64,000 nucleotides of DNA, from contig NZ_JAGSOU010000014.1 in assembly GCF_018139985.1 (NCBI RefSeq), positions 28,377-92,376 on the forward strand. Reading direction: 5' to 3'. The DNA is from Actibacterium sp. MT2.3-13A. GTDB lineage: Bacteria > Pseudomonadota > Alphaproteobacteria > Rhodobacterales > Rhodobacteraceae. A model generated the notes under the pieces. The model saw nothing but the letters and a program-made list of their open reading frames with translations, had not been told where the DNA came from and did no database searches. Shown piece after piece: positions 52,306-62,318 of this stretch. A program made the translations under genes and the position numbers. Numbering within the stretch: position 1 is the first letter of the stretch; each line of letters starts with the position of its first letter.

Positions 52306-52408
52306 GCCGCCCACCGGGGGCGGAACATCGCGGCCGCCGCAGCGCCGCGCCCCGCATCCCGGCAAATCGCGCTTGCCGCGGGCGGCCGGCGCCCCTACTT
52401 TCTGCGCT

Positions 52409-53416
52409 ATGACACCGCAGCTCATCGACCCCTTCGCCCGCGCCATCACCTATCTGCGCGTATCGGTCACCGACCGATGCGATTTCCGTTGCGTCTATTG
52501 CATGGCCGAGAACATGACCTTCCTGCCGAAGAAGGAGCTTCTGACGCTGGAGGAGCTGGACCGGATGTGTTCCGCCTTCATCGGCCTCGGCGTGGAGAAG
52601 CTGCGCATCACCGGCGGCGAGCCGCTGGTGCGCAAGGGGATCATGTCCTTCTTCGAGTCGATGTCCCGCCACCTGGATTCGGGCGCGCTGAAGGAACTGA
52701 CGCTGACCACCAACGGCTCGCAGCTGGAGCGCTTCGCCGATCAGCTGTATGCCGCGGGCGTGCGCCGGGTGAACGTGTCGCTCGATACTCTGGACGAAGA
52801 GAAATTCGCCCGCGTCACCCGCTGGGGCCGCCTGCCCCAGGTGCTGCGCGGCATCGACGCGGCGCAAAAGGCCGGGATGCGGGTCAAGATCAACGTCGTC
52901 GCCCTGAAGGGCTTCAACGAGGATGAGCTGTTCGACATCGTGCGCTGGTGCGCCGAGCGCGACATGGACCTGACCTTCATCGAGGTCATGCCGATGGGCG
53001 ATCTCGGCAACGAGGACCGCGTCGGGCAGTTCTGGTCGGTCAAGGACGTGCGCGACGAGCTGGAGGCGGAGTATACCGTCACGGACCTGGTGGAGCGATC
53101 GGGCGGGCCGGCGCGTTATGTGCGGCTGGAGGAATCGGGCCAGAAGATCGGCTTCATCACGCCGCTCAGCCACAATTTCTGCGAAAGCTGCAACCGGGTG
53201 CGGATGACCTGCACCGGCGAGCTTTACATGTGCCTCGGGCAGGAGGACAGGGCCGACCTGCGCGAGGCGCTGCGCGCCCATCCGGGCGACGACGGCCCGC
53301 TGATCGAGGCCATTCACAAGGCGATCGGGCTGAAGCCCAAGGGCCATGATTTCGACTATTCGCGCCAGCGCGCCGATGGCCAGGTCTCGCGCCACATGAG
53401 CCACACCGGCGGCTGA
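52409..53416 (+). CDS. moaA: GTP 3',8-cyclase MoaA
   Basis: 335 residues. Radical-SAM cluster C24-x3-C28-x2-C31, a second 4Fe-4S site C258-x2-C261-x13-C275 that binds GTP, RITGGEP for SAM, and the C-terminal Gly-Gly needed for activity are all present. It performs the first step of molybdenum cofactor synthesis in the cytoplasm. The frame is open far upstream, antisense to the acyl-CoA synthetase gene, but the domain begins at this ATG. moaC is not adjacent. The 122 bp to the convergent M20 gene hold no clear terminator. Confidence 0.95.
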   Translation: MTPQLIDPFARAITYLRVSVTDRCDFRCVYCMAENMTFLPKKELLTLEELDRMCSAFIGLGVEKLRITGGEPLVRKGIMSFFESMSRHLDSGALKELTLTTNGSQLERFADQLYAAGVRRVNVSLDTLDEEKFARVTRWGRLPQVLRGIDAAQKAGMRVKINVVALKGFNEDELFDIVRWCAERDMDLTFIEVMPMGDLGNEDRVGQFWSVKDVRDELEAEYTVTDLVERSGGPARYVRLEESGQKIGFITPLSHNFCESCNRVRMTCTGELYMCLGQEDRADLREALRAHPGDDGPLIEAIHKAIGLKPKGHDFDYSRQRADGQVSRHMSHTGG

Positions 53417-53538
53417 CAAGCCCTGCCGGGGGCACCGACCTCGTTCAAACACCGGGTGCCGCGCCCTTCACGGGCCGGGACGCGCGGCGCATGTGCTCGC
53501 GCGCGCGCCCCAGGCGGATGTCGCAGGCGAGCGCCGCC

Positions 53539-54705
53539 TCAGGCGGCGGGCATCCCGCGCTCGATGATCTCGGCCCACCAGGAACAGCCGGCGGGGATCG
53601 CCTCGTCGTTGAAATTGTATTGCGGGTGATGCACCGGCGCGGTGTCGCCGTTGCCCACCAGGATATAGGCGCCCGGACGCTCCTCCAGCATATAGGCGAA
53701 ATCCTCGCCGCCCATGATCAGCGGCGCATTCTCGTCGCAATCGCCCGAGACGGCGCGGGCCACCTCGGCGGCGAAGCCGGTCTGCGCCTCGGAGTTGATC
53801 ATCACCGGATAGCCGCGCTGGTAATCCACCCGCGCCACCGCGCCAAAGATCGCGGCCGTGCCCTCGGCGATCTCGGTCAGGCGCTTTTCGGCGAGATCGC
53901 GCACAGCGGCGTTCAGGGTGCGCACCGTGCCGCGCAGCTTCACCTTCTGCGGAATCACGTTATGCGCCTTCGACGATGTCTCGAACGAGGTGACCGAGAC
54001 CACCACCTGCTCCACCGGATCGACATTTCGGCTGGCGATGGTCTGCAGCGCGATCACCATGTGGCTGGCGACCACGGTGCTGTCCACCGTCTCATGCGGC
54101 TTGGCGGCGTGGCCGCCCTTGCCCTCGACCTCGATCTCGAACTGGTCGGCGGCGGCGAAGAACGGGCCGGGGCGGATCGCGAAGCTGCCCACCGGGCGGC
54201 CCGGCCAGTTGTGCATGCCATAGACCTCCTGGATGCCGAAGCGCTCCATGATGCCCTCGTCGCACATCACCTTGCCGCCGCCGCCGCCCTCTTCGGCGGG
54301 CTGGAAGATGACCACGGCCGTGCCGTCGAAATTGCGCGTCTCGGCGAGGTATTTCGCGGCCCCCAGCAGCATCGCGGTGTGCCCGTCATGGCCGCAGGCA
54401 TGCATCGCCCCCGGCGTCTTGGAGGCGTATTCGACCCCGGTCGCCTCTAGGATCGGCAGCGCGTCCATGTCGGCGCGCAGCCCGATCACCTTGCCCGAAC
54501 TGTCGGTCTTGCCCCTGATCACGCCGACCACGCCGGTCAGGGCAATGCCCTCGACCACCTCGTCGCAGCCGAAGGCGCGCAGCAGTTCGGCGACGCGGGC
54601 GCCGGTGCGCCGCGTGTCGAACATCAGCTCGGGATGCTCGTGGAAGTCGCGCCGCCAGGCGGCGATTTCATCCTGCATTTCGGCTAGGCGGTTCTTGACT
54701 GGCAT
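53539..54705 (-). CDS. M20-family amidohydrolase (hippurate hydrolase-like)
   Basis: 388 residues. Metal-binding segments are RADMDALPI, MHACGHDGHTAMLLG, FQPAEEGGGGG and the late GGEDFAYML, with a lid/dimerisation domain around 185-295. This is the M20D group: hippurate hydrolases, N-acyl amino acid and indole-acetyl-amino acid hydrolases. It is probably cytoplasmic and hydrolyses N-acyl amino acids. It is divergent from the peptide-type ABC importer, a common pairing, so it may process imported N-acylated amino acids or peptides (inference). The ATG at 54705 begins the conserved domain. Confidence 0.88.
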   Translation of the reverse strand: MPVKNRLAEMQDEIAAWRRDFHEHPELMFDTRRTGARVAELLRAFGCDEVVEGIALTGVVGVIRGKTDSSGKVIGLRADMDALPILEATGVEYASKTPGAMHACGHDGHTAMLLGAAKYLAETRNFDGTAVVIFQPAEEGGGGGKVMCDEGIMERFGIQEVYGMHNWPGRPVGSFAIRPGPFFAAADQFEIEVEGKGGHAAKPHETVDSTVVASHMVIALQTIASRNVDPVEQVVVSVTSFETSSKAHNVIPQKVKLRGTVRTLNAAVRDLAEKRLTEIAEGTAAIFGAVARVDYQRGYPVMINSEAQTGFAAEVARAVSGDCDENAPLIMGGEDFAYMLEERPGAYILVGNGDTAPVHHPQYNFNDEAIPAGCSWWAEIIERGMPAA

Positions 54706-55043
54706 CGGGGACTCCGTGGTCTGGCGGCCCGCTGTGCGGGCGATGTGTGAGTGGGGTTCGGGGGCGGCCGGCGGGCAGGCCCCTTGAAGATCTTGCGATA
54801 TCAAGAGCTTGATGCAAACGCTTTGCCTGCCGGGCCCCTGCGCTCAGGCGAAAGGTGCTGCGGCATCGAGCAGAGGTCAAGTGGAATTGCCTCGCAACTG
54901 ACCGCTTGGTCAAAATCTTTGCCCTTCCGCCGAGTAATGTCTTGCCGCATGCGCGAATCTTGGTCACACTTCGGGAAATCGCGGCGCCGGGGCAAATTTC
55001 GACGCCACAAAAGCGAATAAAAACAAAAGCCTGGGGAGATATC
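54706..55043. other. 338-bp divergent regulatory gap
   Basis: Between the M20 gene (minus) and the ABC importer operon (plus). It holds both promoters. I see a short stem (ATCAAGAGCTTGAT, near 54797-54813) and an A-rich tract (about 55013-55030) just before the ribosome site, but no -35/-10 pair good enough to report. No gene is recognised. Confidence 0.5.
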
Positions 55044-56040
55044 ATGCCCGATGGGGGTGTGCCTGTCCTTGACGTCAAGGACCTCAAGACCGTGTTCCGC
55101 ACGCGGTCGGGCGAAATTCACGCCGTCAATTCCGTCAGCTTCGATCTGCGTCCCGGGGAGCTTCTGGGCGTGGTGGGCGAAAGCGGCTCGGGCAAGTCTG
55201 TGACGATGATGTCGCTGATCGGGCTGCTGCCCTCGCCCCCCGCCGAGGTGCGCGGCGGCACGGTGATGTTCGACGGCGAGGACCTGCTGAAGGTCAGGGA
55301 GGAGCGGCTGCGCGCGCTGCGCGGCGCCAGGATCGGCTTCGTCTTCCAGGACCCGATGACCTCGCTCAACCCGGTCTTCACGGTGGGCTACCAGATCATG
55401 GAGCCGCTGCGAAAGCACATGGGGCTGGACAAGCAAGCCGCCCGCAACCGCGCCAGGGAGTTGCTGGAGCTGGTCGGCATCCCCGATGCCGCGCGCCGGC
55501 TGGGCGACTATCCGCACCAGTTCTCGGGGGGCATGCGCCAGCGGGTGATGATCGCCATCGCGCTGGCCTGCGATCCGGAGGTGCTGATCGCGGATGAGCC
55601 GACCACCGCGCTCGACGTGACCATCCAGGCCCAGATCCTGGAGCTGATGAAGGAGTTGCGCGAAAAGCTGGGCATGGCGGTGATCTGGATCACCCATGAC
55701 CTCGGCGTGATCGCGGGAATCGCCGACCGGGTGATGGTGATGTATGGCGGTCAGGTCGTCGAACAGGCCCCGGTGAGGGAGCTGTTCGGCAACCCCCAGC
55801 ACCCCTATACCCGCGCGCTGCTGAAGACCGTGCCCAGCGTCTCGGGCGCGCGCGCCGAGAAGCTGGCGGTGATCGAGGGCCAGCCGCCGATCCTGTCTTC
55901 CGCGCCCGCCGCCTGCCCCTTCCGCGCCCGCTGCCCGCAGGCTTTCGACCGTTGCGAACGCGAAAACCCCGCCCGCGTGCCCGTCGGCCCCGGCCATGAC
56001 GCCGCCTGTTTCTGGGACCCCGCCACCGGAGGGCCGCGCG

Positions 56041-56048
<8 letters not shown>
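55044..56048 (+). CDS. Dipeptide/oligopeptide-type ABC transporter ATPase (DppD-like)
   Basis: 334 residues. Walker A GESGSGKS at 45-52, signature FSGGMRQR, Walker [14 protein letters not shown]-loop THDLG, and the C-terminal oligopeptide/dipeptide extension with [14 protein letters not shown]. It is the first gene of an ATPase-ATPase-binding protein-permease-permease operon. A GGGGAGAT ribosome site precedes the ATG at 55044. It pairs with the next ATPase as a heterodimer under the two permeases. Confidence 0.93.
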
Positions 56049-57099
<1,051 letters not shown>

Positions 57100-57100
57100 C

Positions 57101-58798
57101 ATGAACTTCAAGACAGCCCTTCTGGGCGCTGCCGCCGGATCCGTGATGGCCACCGCCGGATTGGCCGAGCGCGGCTCGGACGGCCAGGTGAACATCATCT
57201 ACTGGCAGGCGCCCTCGATCATGACCCCTTACCTGTCGGGCGGCACCAAGGACCTTGAGGCCGCGAGCCTCGTGCTGGAGCCGCTGGCGCGTTACAACGA
57301 AAAGGGCAACATGGTGCCCTACCTGGCCGAATCCGTGCCCACCGTGGAAAACGGCGGCGTCTCGGCCGACCTGATGTCGATCACCTGGAAGCTGAAACCG
57401 GGCCTGAAATGGTCCGACGGCACGCCGCTGACCTCAGAGGATGTCAAGTTCACCTGGGAATATTGCACCGCCGAGGGCGGCGGCTGCGCCCAGTCTGAGA
57501 AATTCAACGACGTGGTGGCGGTGGAAACCCCCGACGAGCTGACCGTGGTGGTCAGGTTCGGCGTGGCCAAGCCCTTCCCCTACGGCCCCTTCGTGGGCGC
57601 GCAGGCCCCGATCATCCAGAAGGCGCAATTCGCCGAGTGCCTGGGCCCCAAGGCGCCCGAATGCACCGACGCGAACTTCGCCCCGATCGGCACCGGCCCC
57701 TTCGTGGTGACGGAGTTCCGCCCCAATGACGTGATCCAGCTGAAGGCGAACGAGAACTACCGCGACCCGGCCAAGCCGGCCTTCGCCAACGTGGTGTTCA
57801 AGGGCGGCGGCGACGCCGCGGCCGCGGGCCGCGCGGTGCTGGAAACCGGCGAGTTCGACTATGCCTGGAACCTGCAACTCGCCCCCGAGGTGCTCGCCAA
57901 CATGCAGGCCGCGGGCAAGGGCCAGGTGGTGTCGGCCTTCGGCACGCTGGTGGAGCGGATCATGGTCAACCTGACCGACCCCTCGGCCGAACTGGGCGAC
58001 GAGCGCGGCACCGCCAAGCACCCGCACCCGATCCTCAGCGACAAGGCCGTGCGCCAGGCGCTGTCCATGGCCATCGACCGCGCGCTGCTGGTCGAGATCG
58101 GCTATGGCGACGCCGGCCGGCCGACCTGCAACGTGCTGCCCGCGCCGGAGATCTACAAATCCACCGCCAACGACGCCTGCCTGGTGCAGGACATCGAGGG
58201 CGCCAAGAAGCTGCTGGACGAGGCCGGCTGGACGCCCGGCCCCGACGGCGTGCGGGTGAAGGACGGCAAGCGCCTGTCGCTGCTGTTCCAGAGCTCGACC
58301 AACGCGGTGCGCCAGGACTTCCAGGCGCTGATCAAGCAGTGGTGGTCGGAGATCGGCGTGGAGACCGAGCTGAAGAACATCGACGCCAGCGTGTTCTTCG
58401 GCGGCGATCCGGGCAGCCCGGACACCTTCCAGAAGTTCTTCGCCGACGTGGAGATGTACGCCAACAACTTCGACGGCACCGACCCCGAGGCCTACATGGC
58501 CAACTGGGAATGCAAGCAGGCCCCGCGGCCTGAGACCCAGTGGCAGGGCAACAACATGCCGCGCTACTGCTCGGAAGCCTATGACGCGCTGGTGGCCGAA
58601 ATGGCCAAGACCGGCGACATCGGCAAGCGCGCGGAGCTGGCCAAGGCGATGAACGACATGCTGATGCAGGACTATGTCATCATCCCGCTGGTCGACCGCG
58701 GCCGTGTCTCGGCGCATTCGAACACGCTGGGCGGCGTTGTCCTGAACACCTGGGACAGCGAGCTGTGGAACGCGGCCGACTGGTACCGCATCAAGTAA
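57101..58798 (+). CDS. Periplasmic peptide-type substrate-binding protein (SBP_bac_5)
   Basis: 565 residues. The signal peptide MNFKTALLGAAAGSVMATAG LA is cleaved near residue 22. The rest has the family 5 fold, with LKPGLKWSDGTPLTSEDVKFTWEY near 95-118, GTGPFVVTEF and a QALSMAIDRALLVEIGYG segment. Four or more cysteines are likely paired in the periplasm. Substrates of this family include peptides, opines, nickel and sugars, and no residue visible here decides between them. GGAGAG precedes the ATG. A strong hairpin follows the gene. Confidence 0.92.
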   Translation: MNFKTALLGAAAGSVMATAGLAERGSDGQVNIIYWQAPSIMTPYLSGGTKDLEAASLVLEPLARYNEKGNMVPYLAESVPTVENGGVSADLMSITWKLKPGLKWSDGTPLTSEDVKFTWEYCTAEGGGCAQSEKFNDVVAVETPDELTVVVRFGVAKPFPYGPFVGAQAPIIQKAQFAECLGPKAPECTDANFAPIGTGPFVVTEFRPNDVIQLKANENYRDPAKPAFANVVFKGGGDAAAAGRAVLETGEFDYAWNLQLAPEVLANMQAAGKGQVVSAFGTLVERIMVNLTDPSAELGDERGTAKHPHPILSDKAVRQALSMAIDRALLVEIGYGDAGRPTCNVLPAPEIYKSTANDACLVQDIEGAKKLLDEAGWTPGPDGVRVKDGKRLSLLFQSSTNAVRQDFQALIKQWWSEIGVETELKNIDASVFFGGDPGSPDTFQKFFADVEMYANNFDGTDPEAYMANWECKQAPRPETQWQGNNMPRYCSEAYDALVAEMAKTGDIGKRAELAKAMNDMLMQDYVIIPLVDRGRVSAHSNTLGGVVLNTWDSELWNAADWYRIK

Positions 58799-58806
58799 GC
58801 TGAGCC

Positions 58807-58837
58807 GCGCCCCGGCCCGCCCGGCGGGCCGGGGCGC
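58807..58837 (+). other. Perfect GC hairpin between binding-protein and permease genes
   Basis: 15-bp arms (GCGCCCCGGCCCGCC / GGCGGGCCGGGGCGC) with a single central C; realistically about 13 bp with a 5-base loop. It is not followed by a T-run, so it is more likely a processing or stabilising structure that keeps the binding-protein message abundant relative to the permeases, as known for other ABC operons. Confidence 0.7.
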
Positions 58838-58876
58838 ATTCCCTTCTGACGACAGACTTCTGACCCGAGGCATCGC

Positions 58877-59884
58877 ATGTTTACCTTCACGCTCCGACGT
58901 CTCTTGCTGGCCATCCCGACGCTTCTGTTCATCAGTCTGATCATCTTCCTGCTGCTCGACTTCGCCCCCGGCGACCCGACCGCGCAGTTGCCGCTGACCA
59001 TCCCGCCCGAGGTCAAGGCCAAGATCCGCGAAAGCCTCGGACTGGGAGAGCCGATCCACATCCGCTACCTGCTGTGGCTGAAGCAATTCGCCGTGGCCGA
59101 GCCGCTGCACGCCTTCGACGCGACCTTCGGCACGCATTTCGGCGAGGGGATGCAGCGCGTGATCTCGTGGCAGACCCGCAGCCCGGTCGGCGACATCATC
59201 GCCCAGCGGATGCCGCAGACCCTGTGGGTGGTGGGGCTGTCCTATGTCCTGGGCACGCTGATCGCGCTGCCCATCGGGGTGCTCTCGGCCTACCGGCAAT
59301 ACAGCTGGTTCGACCAGCTCGGCACCTTCGTGTCGATGGTGGGCTATTCGGTGCCCACCTTCTTCACCGGCGTTCTGCTGATCGTGATCTTCGCGGTGAA
59401 CCTCGGGTGGTTCCCCTCGATCTACGACACCACCCATGTGGTCAGCGACTGGGACAGCTTCGTCTTCCAGGTGCGCCAGATGGTGATGCCGGTCGCGGTT
59501 CTGGCGCTCTACAACGCGGCGCAGATCAGCCGCTTCATGCGCGCCTCGATGCTGGACAATCTCGGCCAGGACTATGTGCGGACCGCACGCGCCAAGGGGA
59601 TGAGCGAGAAGGTCGTGGTGCTGGTCCACGTCCTGCGAAATTCGATGATCCCGGTGGTGACGGTGATCGCGCTGGGGGTGCCCACGATCTTCGGCGGCGC
59701 CATCATCACCGAGCAGGTGTTCAAGGTGAACGGCCTCGGCCAGCTGCTGATCACCGCGATCTACGCCAACGACATCCCGATGGTGCAGACGCTGACCTTC
59801 ATCTTCGCCATCCTGATCGTGCTGTTCAACCTGATTGCCGACGTGCTTTACGGCATTCTCGACCCGAGGATCCGCTATGACTGA
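58877..59884 (+). CDS. ABC transporter permease (DppB-like)
   Basis: 335 residues with six membrane helices. N-terminal RRLLLAIPTLLFISLIIFLL, APGDP, and the coupling EAA-like region VRTARAKGMSEKVVVLVHVLRN are typical. It forms the membrane channel with the next permease. It overlaps that gene by 8 bp. Confidence 0.93.
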   Translation: MFTFTLRRLLLAIPTLLFISLIIFLLLDFAPGDPTAQLPLTIPPEVKAKIRESLGLGEPIHIRYLLWLKQFAVAEPLHAFDATFGTHFGEGMQRVISWQTRSPVGDIIAQRMPQTLWVVGLSYVLGTLIALPIGVLSAYRQYSWFDQLGTFVSMVGYSVPTFFTGVLLIVIFAVNLGWFPSIYDTTHVVSDWDSFVFQVRQMVMPVAVLALYNAAQISRFMRASMLDNLGQDYVRTARAKGMSEKVVVLVHVLRNSMIPVVTVIALGVPTIFGGAIITEQVFKVNGLGQLLITAIYANDIPMVQTLTFIFAILIVLFNLIADVLYGILDPRIRYD

Positions 59885-60794
59885 CACCGCCCCCCTGAAG
59901 GAAGAGGCCTATCGCCCGCCGCGCAGCCAGTGGTGGGACGTGTGGGACCAGTTCTCGACCCATCGTGGCGCGCTGATCGGAACGATCGTGTTCCTCACCA
60001 TCGTCTTCGCGGTGCTGATCGGCCCCTATCTGTGGACGATAGAGCCCACCTTCATCGACATCCGCGCCCGCAACCAATCGCCAAGTTTCGCCCATCCGCT
60101 GGGCACCGACCAGCTGGGCCGCGACATGCTGGCCCGCATGATGGCGGGCGGAAAGGTCTCCATCGCCGTGGGCTTCACCGCGATGCTGCTGTCGCTGCTG
60201 CTGGGCACGCTGATCGGGGTCCTGGCGGGCTATTTCCGGCGGCTCGACGGGCCGCTGATGCGGCTGACCGACCTGTTCCTCGCCCTGCCGCTGCTGCCGC
60301 TGCTGCTGGTCATGGTCATGCTGTTCCGCGAGACGCTGTCGGCGCGTTTCGGGCCCGAGACCGGCGTATTCATCCTGATCGTGGTGGCCATCGGCATCAC
60401 CTCCTGGATGCAGACCGCGCGCATCGTGCGCGGCGACGTCCTGGCGCTGAAGGAGCGCGAGTTCGTCCTCGCCGCGCGCTCCATCGGCACGCCCAGCCGC
60501 CGCATGATCACCCGGCATGTGCTGCCCAACGTGCTGTCGCCGGTGATGGTCTCGGCCACGCTGGGCATCGCCAACGCGATCATCACCGAAAGCGCGCTGT
60601 CCTTTCTCGGCCTCGGCTTCCCGCCGGATTTCCCGACCTGGGGGCGGCTGTTGTTCGACGCGGTGGACTACCTGCAACAATACCCCGAGCGGGTGCTCTG
60701 GCCCGGCCTCGCCATTTCCTTCACCGTGCTGTCGGTGAATTACATGGGCGACGGGCTGCGCGACGCGCTCGACCCGCGGATCCGCGGCCGCTGA
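59877..60794 (+). CDS. ABC transporter permease (DppC-like)
   Basis: 305 residues. It has an N-terminal cytoplasmic stretch, then six helices; HPLGTDQLGRDMLARMMAGGK is the conserved first periplasmic loop and LAARSIGTPSRRMITRHVLPN the EAA coupling loop. It ends with DGLRDALDPRIRGR, typical of DppC/OppC. It is the last gene of the importer operon. Confidence 0.93.
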   Translation: MTDTAPLKEEAYRPPRSQWWDVWDQFSTHRGALIGTIVFLTIVFAVLIGPYLWTIEPTFIDIRARNQSPSFAHPLGTDQLGRDMLARMMAGGKVSIAVGFTAMLLSLLLGTLIGVLAGYFRRLDGPLMRLTDLFLALPLLPLLLVMVMLFRETLSARFGPETGVFILIVVAIGITSWMQTARIVRGDVLALKEREFVLAARSIGTPSRRMITRHVLPNVLSPVMVSATLGIANAIITESALSFLGLGFPPDFPTWGRLLFDAVDYLQQYPERVLWPGLAISFTVLSVNYMGDGLRDALDPRIRGR

Positions 60795-60831
60795 GCGCGG
60801 GCTGAAGATCACCCGCATCCCGCCGACCGGC

Positions 60832-61035
60832 GTGGCGCTGCGCGTCCTGTCCGACAGCGCCGGGCGGACCGTGGTCCGGGTCGGCCACAAGGGTAGCCTG
60901 ACCGGTGTGCCGGAGACCCTCGCCGCGCCGGGCCAAACGCCCCTCGACGACGGCGACCTGGTCTTCGTCGAGGCCGGGCGGCGGCGCGCGCCGAAGGTCA
61001 TGCGCAAACGCTTCGGCACCGAACTGGACGAGTGA
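60832..61035 (+). CDS. Possible small hypothetical protein
   Basis: 67 codons from a GTG, ending KRFGTELDE. The frame is open upstream into the DppC gene, so the true start is unclear; there is no good ribosome site. The sequence (GHKGSLTGVPETLAAPG, DDGDLVFVEAG) resembles no family I recognise. It may be a real small gene or a chance frame in GC-rich DNA. The rest of 60795-61247 holds no other gene; 61036-61247 is taken as the yeeE upstream region. Confidence 0.25.
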   Translation: MALRVLSDSAGRTVVRVGHKGSLTGVPETLAAPGQTPLDDGDLVFVEAGRRRAPKVMRKRFGTELDE

Positions 61036-61247
61036 CGCCGGTAAAAAAGAACGCCCGCGCCGCCGGCGCGGCGCCGGAGGGGGGCGATGTTTGCGGCGGC
61101 GTCGACGGGACCGGATGCCGTCCCACCCTGGCCGACAGATCGGAACATTGTCCCATCCAAAGCCGCCTCAGACACATGTGCGCAGCTTGATTCAACGCCT
61201 ATCCTCGCGCAAATGGGACAACATTCCTTTTCCGCGGGAGTTTCCCC

Positions 61248-62318
61248 ATGTTCGAGACCTTCGGCTTCGACACCCTCACCGCCCCTCAGGCGGCGATCTA
61301 TTTCGGCCTTGCCCTCGGCCTCGCCTTCGGCGCGCTGGCCGAGGTCACGCGCTTCTGCTTCCGCCGCGGGCTGATCGGTCCGGCGGCCGAACGCCGCCCG
61401 GCGCTGGCGGTCTGGCTGACCGCGCTGGCGGTGGCGATCCTGGGCACCCAGGGCGCGGTGGCCCTGGGCTGGATCGGCTTCGCCGAGCACCGCCTGCTGG
61501 CGCCGGACCTGCCCTGGGCGGCGATCCTGCTGGGCGGGCTGCTGTTCGGTGCGGGCATGGTGCTGACCCGCGGCTGCGCCTCGCGGCTGACGGTGCTGGC
61601 GGGCTCGGGCAACCTGCGGGCCGCGCTGGTGCTGGTGGTCTTCGCCCTGACCGCGCATGCCACGCTGAAGGGCGTCCTCGCGCCGCTGCGCCAGGCGCTC
61701 GGCACGCTGACCCTGCCGCTGGGCGAGGCCGCCGTCCTGCCCGCCGCCTGGGGCGTGGCGCTGGCCCTCGCCCTGCTGGGCTGGGCGGTGCTGTCGGGCG
61801 CGCGGCGCGCGCATCTGGCGGGCGCCGCGGCGCTTGGCCTGCTGGTGCCGCTGGGCTGGGTGGGCACCGGATTCGTCCTTTATGACGAGTTCGAGCCGAT
61901 CGCGCTGGAAAGCCTGTCCTTCACCGCGCCGGCCGCCGACACCCTGTTCTGGACCGTCGCGTCCAGCGCCGTTCCGGCGCGGTTCGGCGTCGGGCTGGTG
62001 GGCGGCGTGCTGATCGGCGCGGCGGCGCTGGCGCTGCTCTCGGGCCGCTTCCGCTGGCAGAGCTTCGAGACCCCCGCCCAGACCGGCCGCTACCTGGCCG
62101 GCGCGGTGCTGATGGGCTTCGGCGGGGTTCTGGCGGGCGGCTGCACCGTGGGCGCGGGCCTGTCGGGCGTGCCCACGCTGGCCCTCTCGGCGCTGCTCGC
62201 ACTGGCGGCGATCGCGGCGGGCGGCATCGGCGCCGACCGCGCGCTTTCCCGCCTCAGTGGAAGCTCTTCCGGATCCGCCGCACCATCAGCCACACCGCAA
62301 GCACCACAACGGGCGTAA
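61248..62318 (+). CDS. YeeE/YedE-family membrane protein (thiosulfate/sulfur transport)
   Basis: 356 residues, about nine membrane helices. Conserved cysteine motifs RFCFRRG, LTRGCASR and AGGCTVGAGLSG match the two-fold repeats of YeeE, whose cysteines relay thiosulfate across the membrane in the TsuA type. The C-terminal 20 residues are a Ser/Ala/Pro-rich tail that overlaps the 3' end of the convergent DUF3422 gene by 65 bp. GCGGGAG precedes the ATG. A 9-bp inverted pair (61148-61156 / 61213-61221) lies upstream. Confidence 0.88.
   Translation: MFETFGFDTLTAPQAAIYFGLALGLAFGALAEVTRFCFRRGLIGPAAERRPALAVWLTALAVAILGTQGAVALGWIGFAEHRLLAPDLPWAAILLGGLLFGAGMVLTRGCASRLTVLAGSGNLRAALVLVVFALTAHATLKGVLAPLRQALGTLTLPLGEAAVLPAAWGVALALALLGWAVLSGARRAHLAGAAALGLLVPLGWVGTGFVLYDEFEPIALESLSFTAPAADTLFWTVASSAVPARFGVGLVGGVLIGAAALALLSGRFRWQSFETPAQTGRYLAGAVLMGFGGVLAGGCTVGAGLSGVPTLALSALLALAAIAAGGIGADRALSRLSGSSSGSAAPSATPQAPQRA

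Noticed and set aside
50705..52408. Upstream in-frame extension of moaA by about 570 codons
   Set aside because: It is antisense to the acyl-CoA synthetase and of mirror-frame composition; MoaA starts normally at 52409.
53417..53538. Terminator between moaA and the M20 gene
   Set aside because: Only loose, GC-rich partial repeats without a T-run were found.
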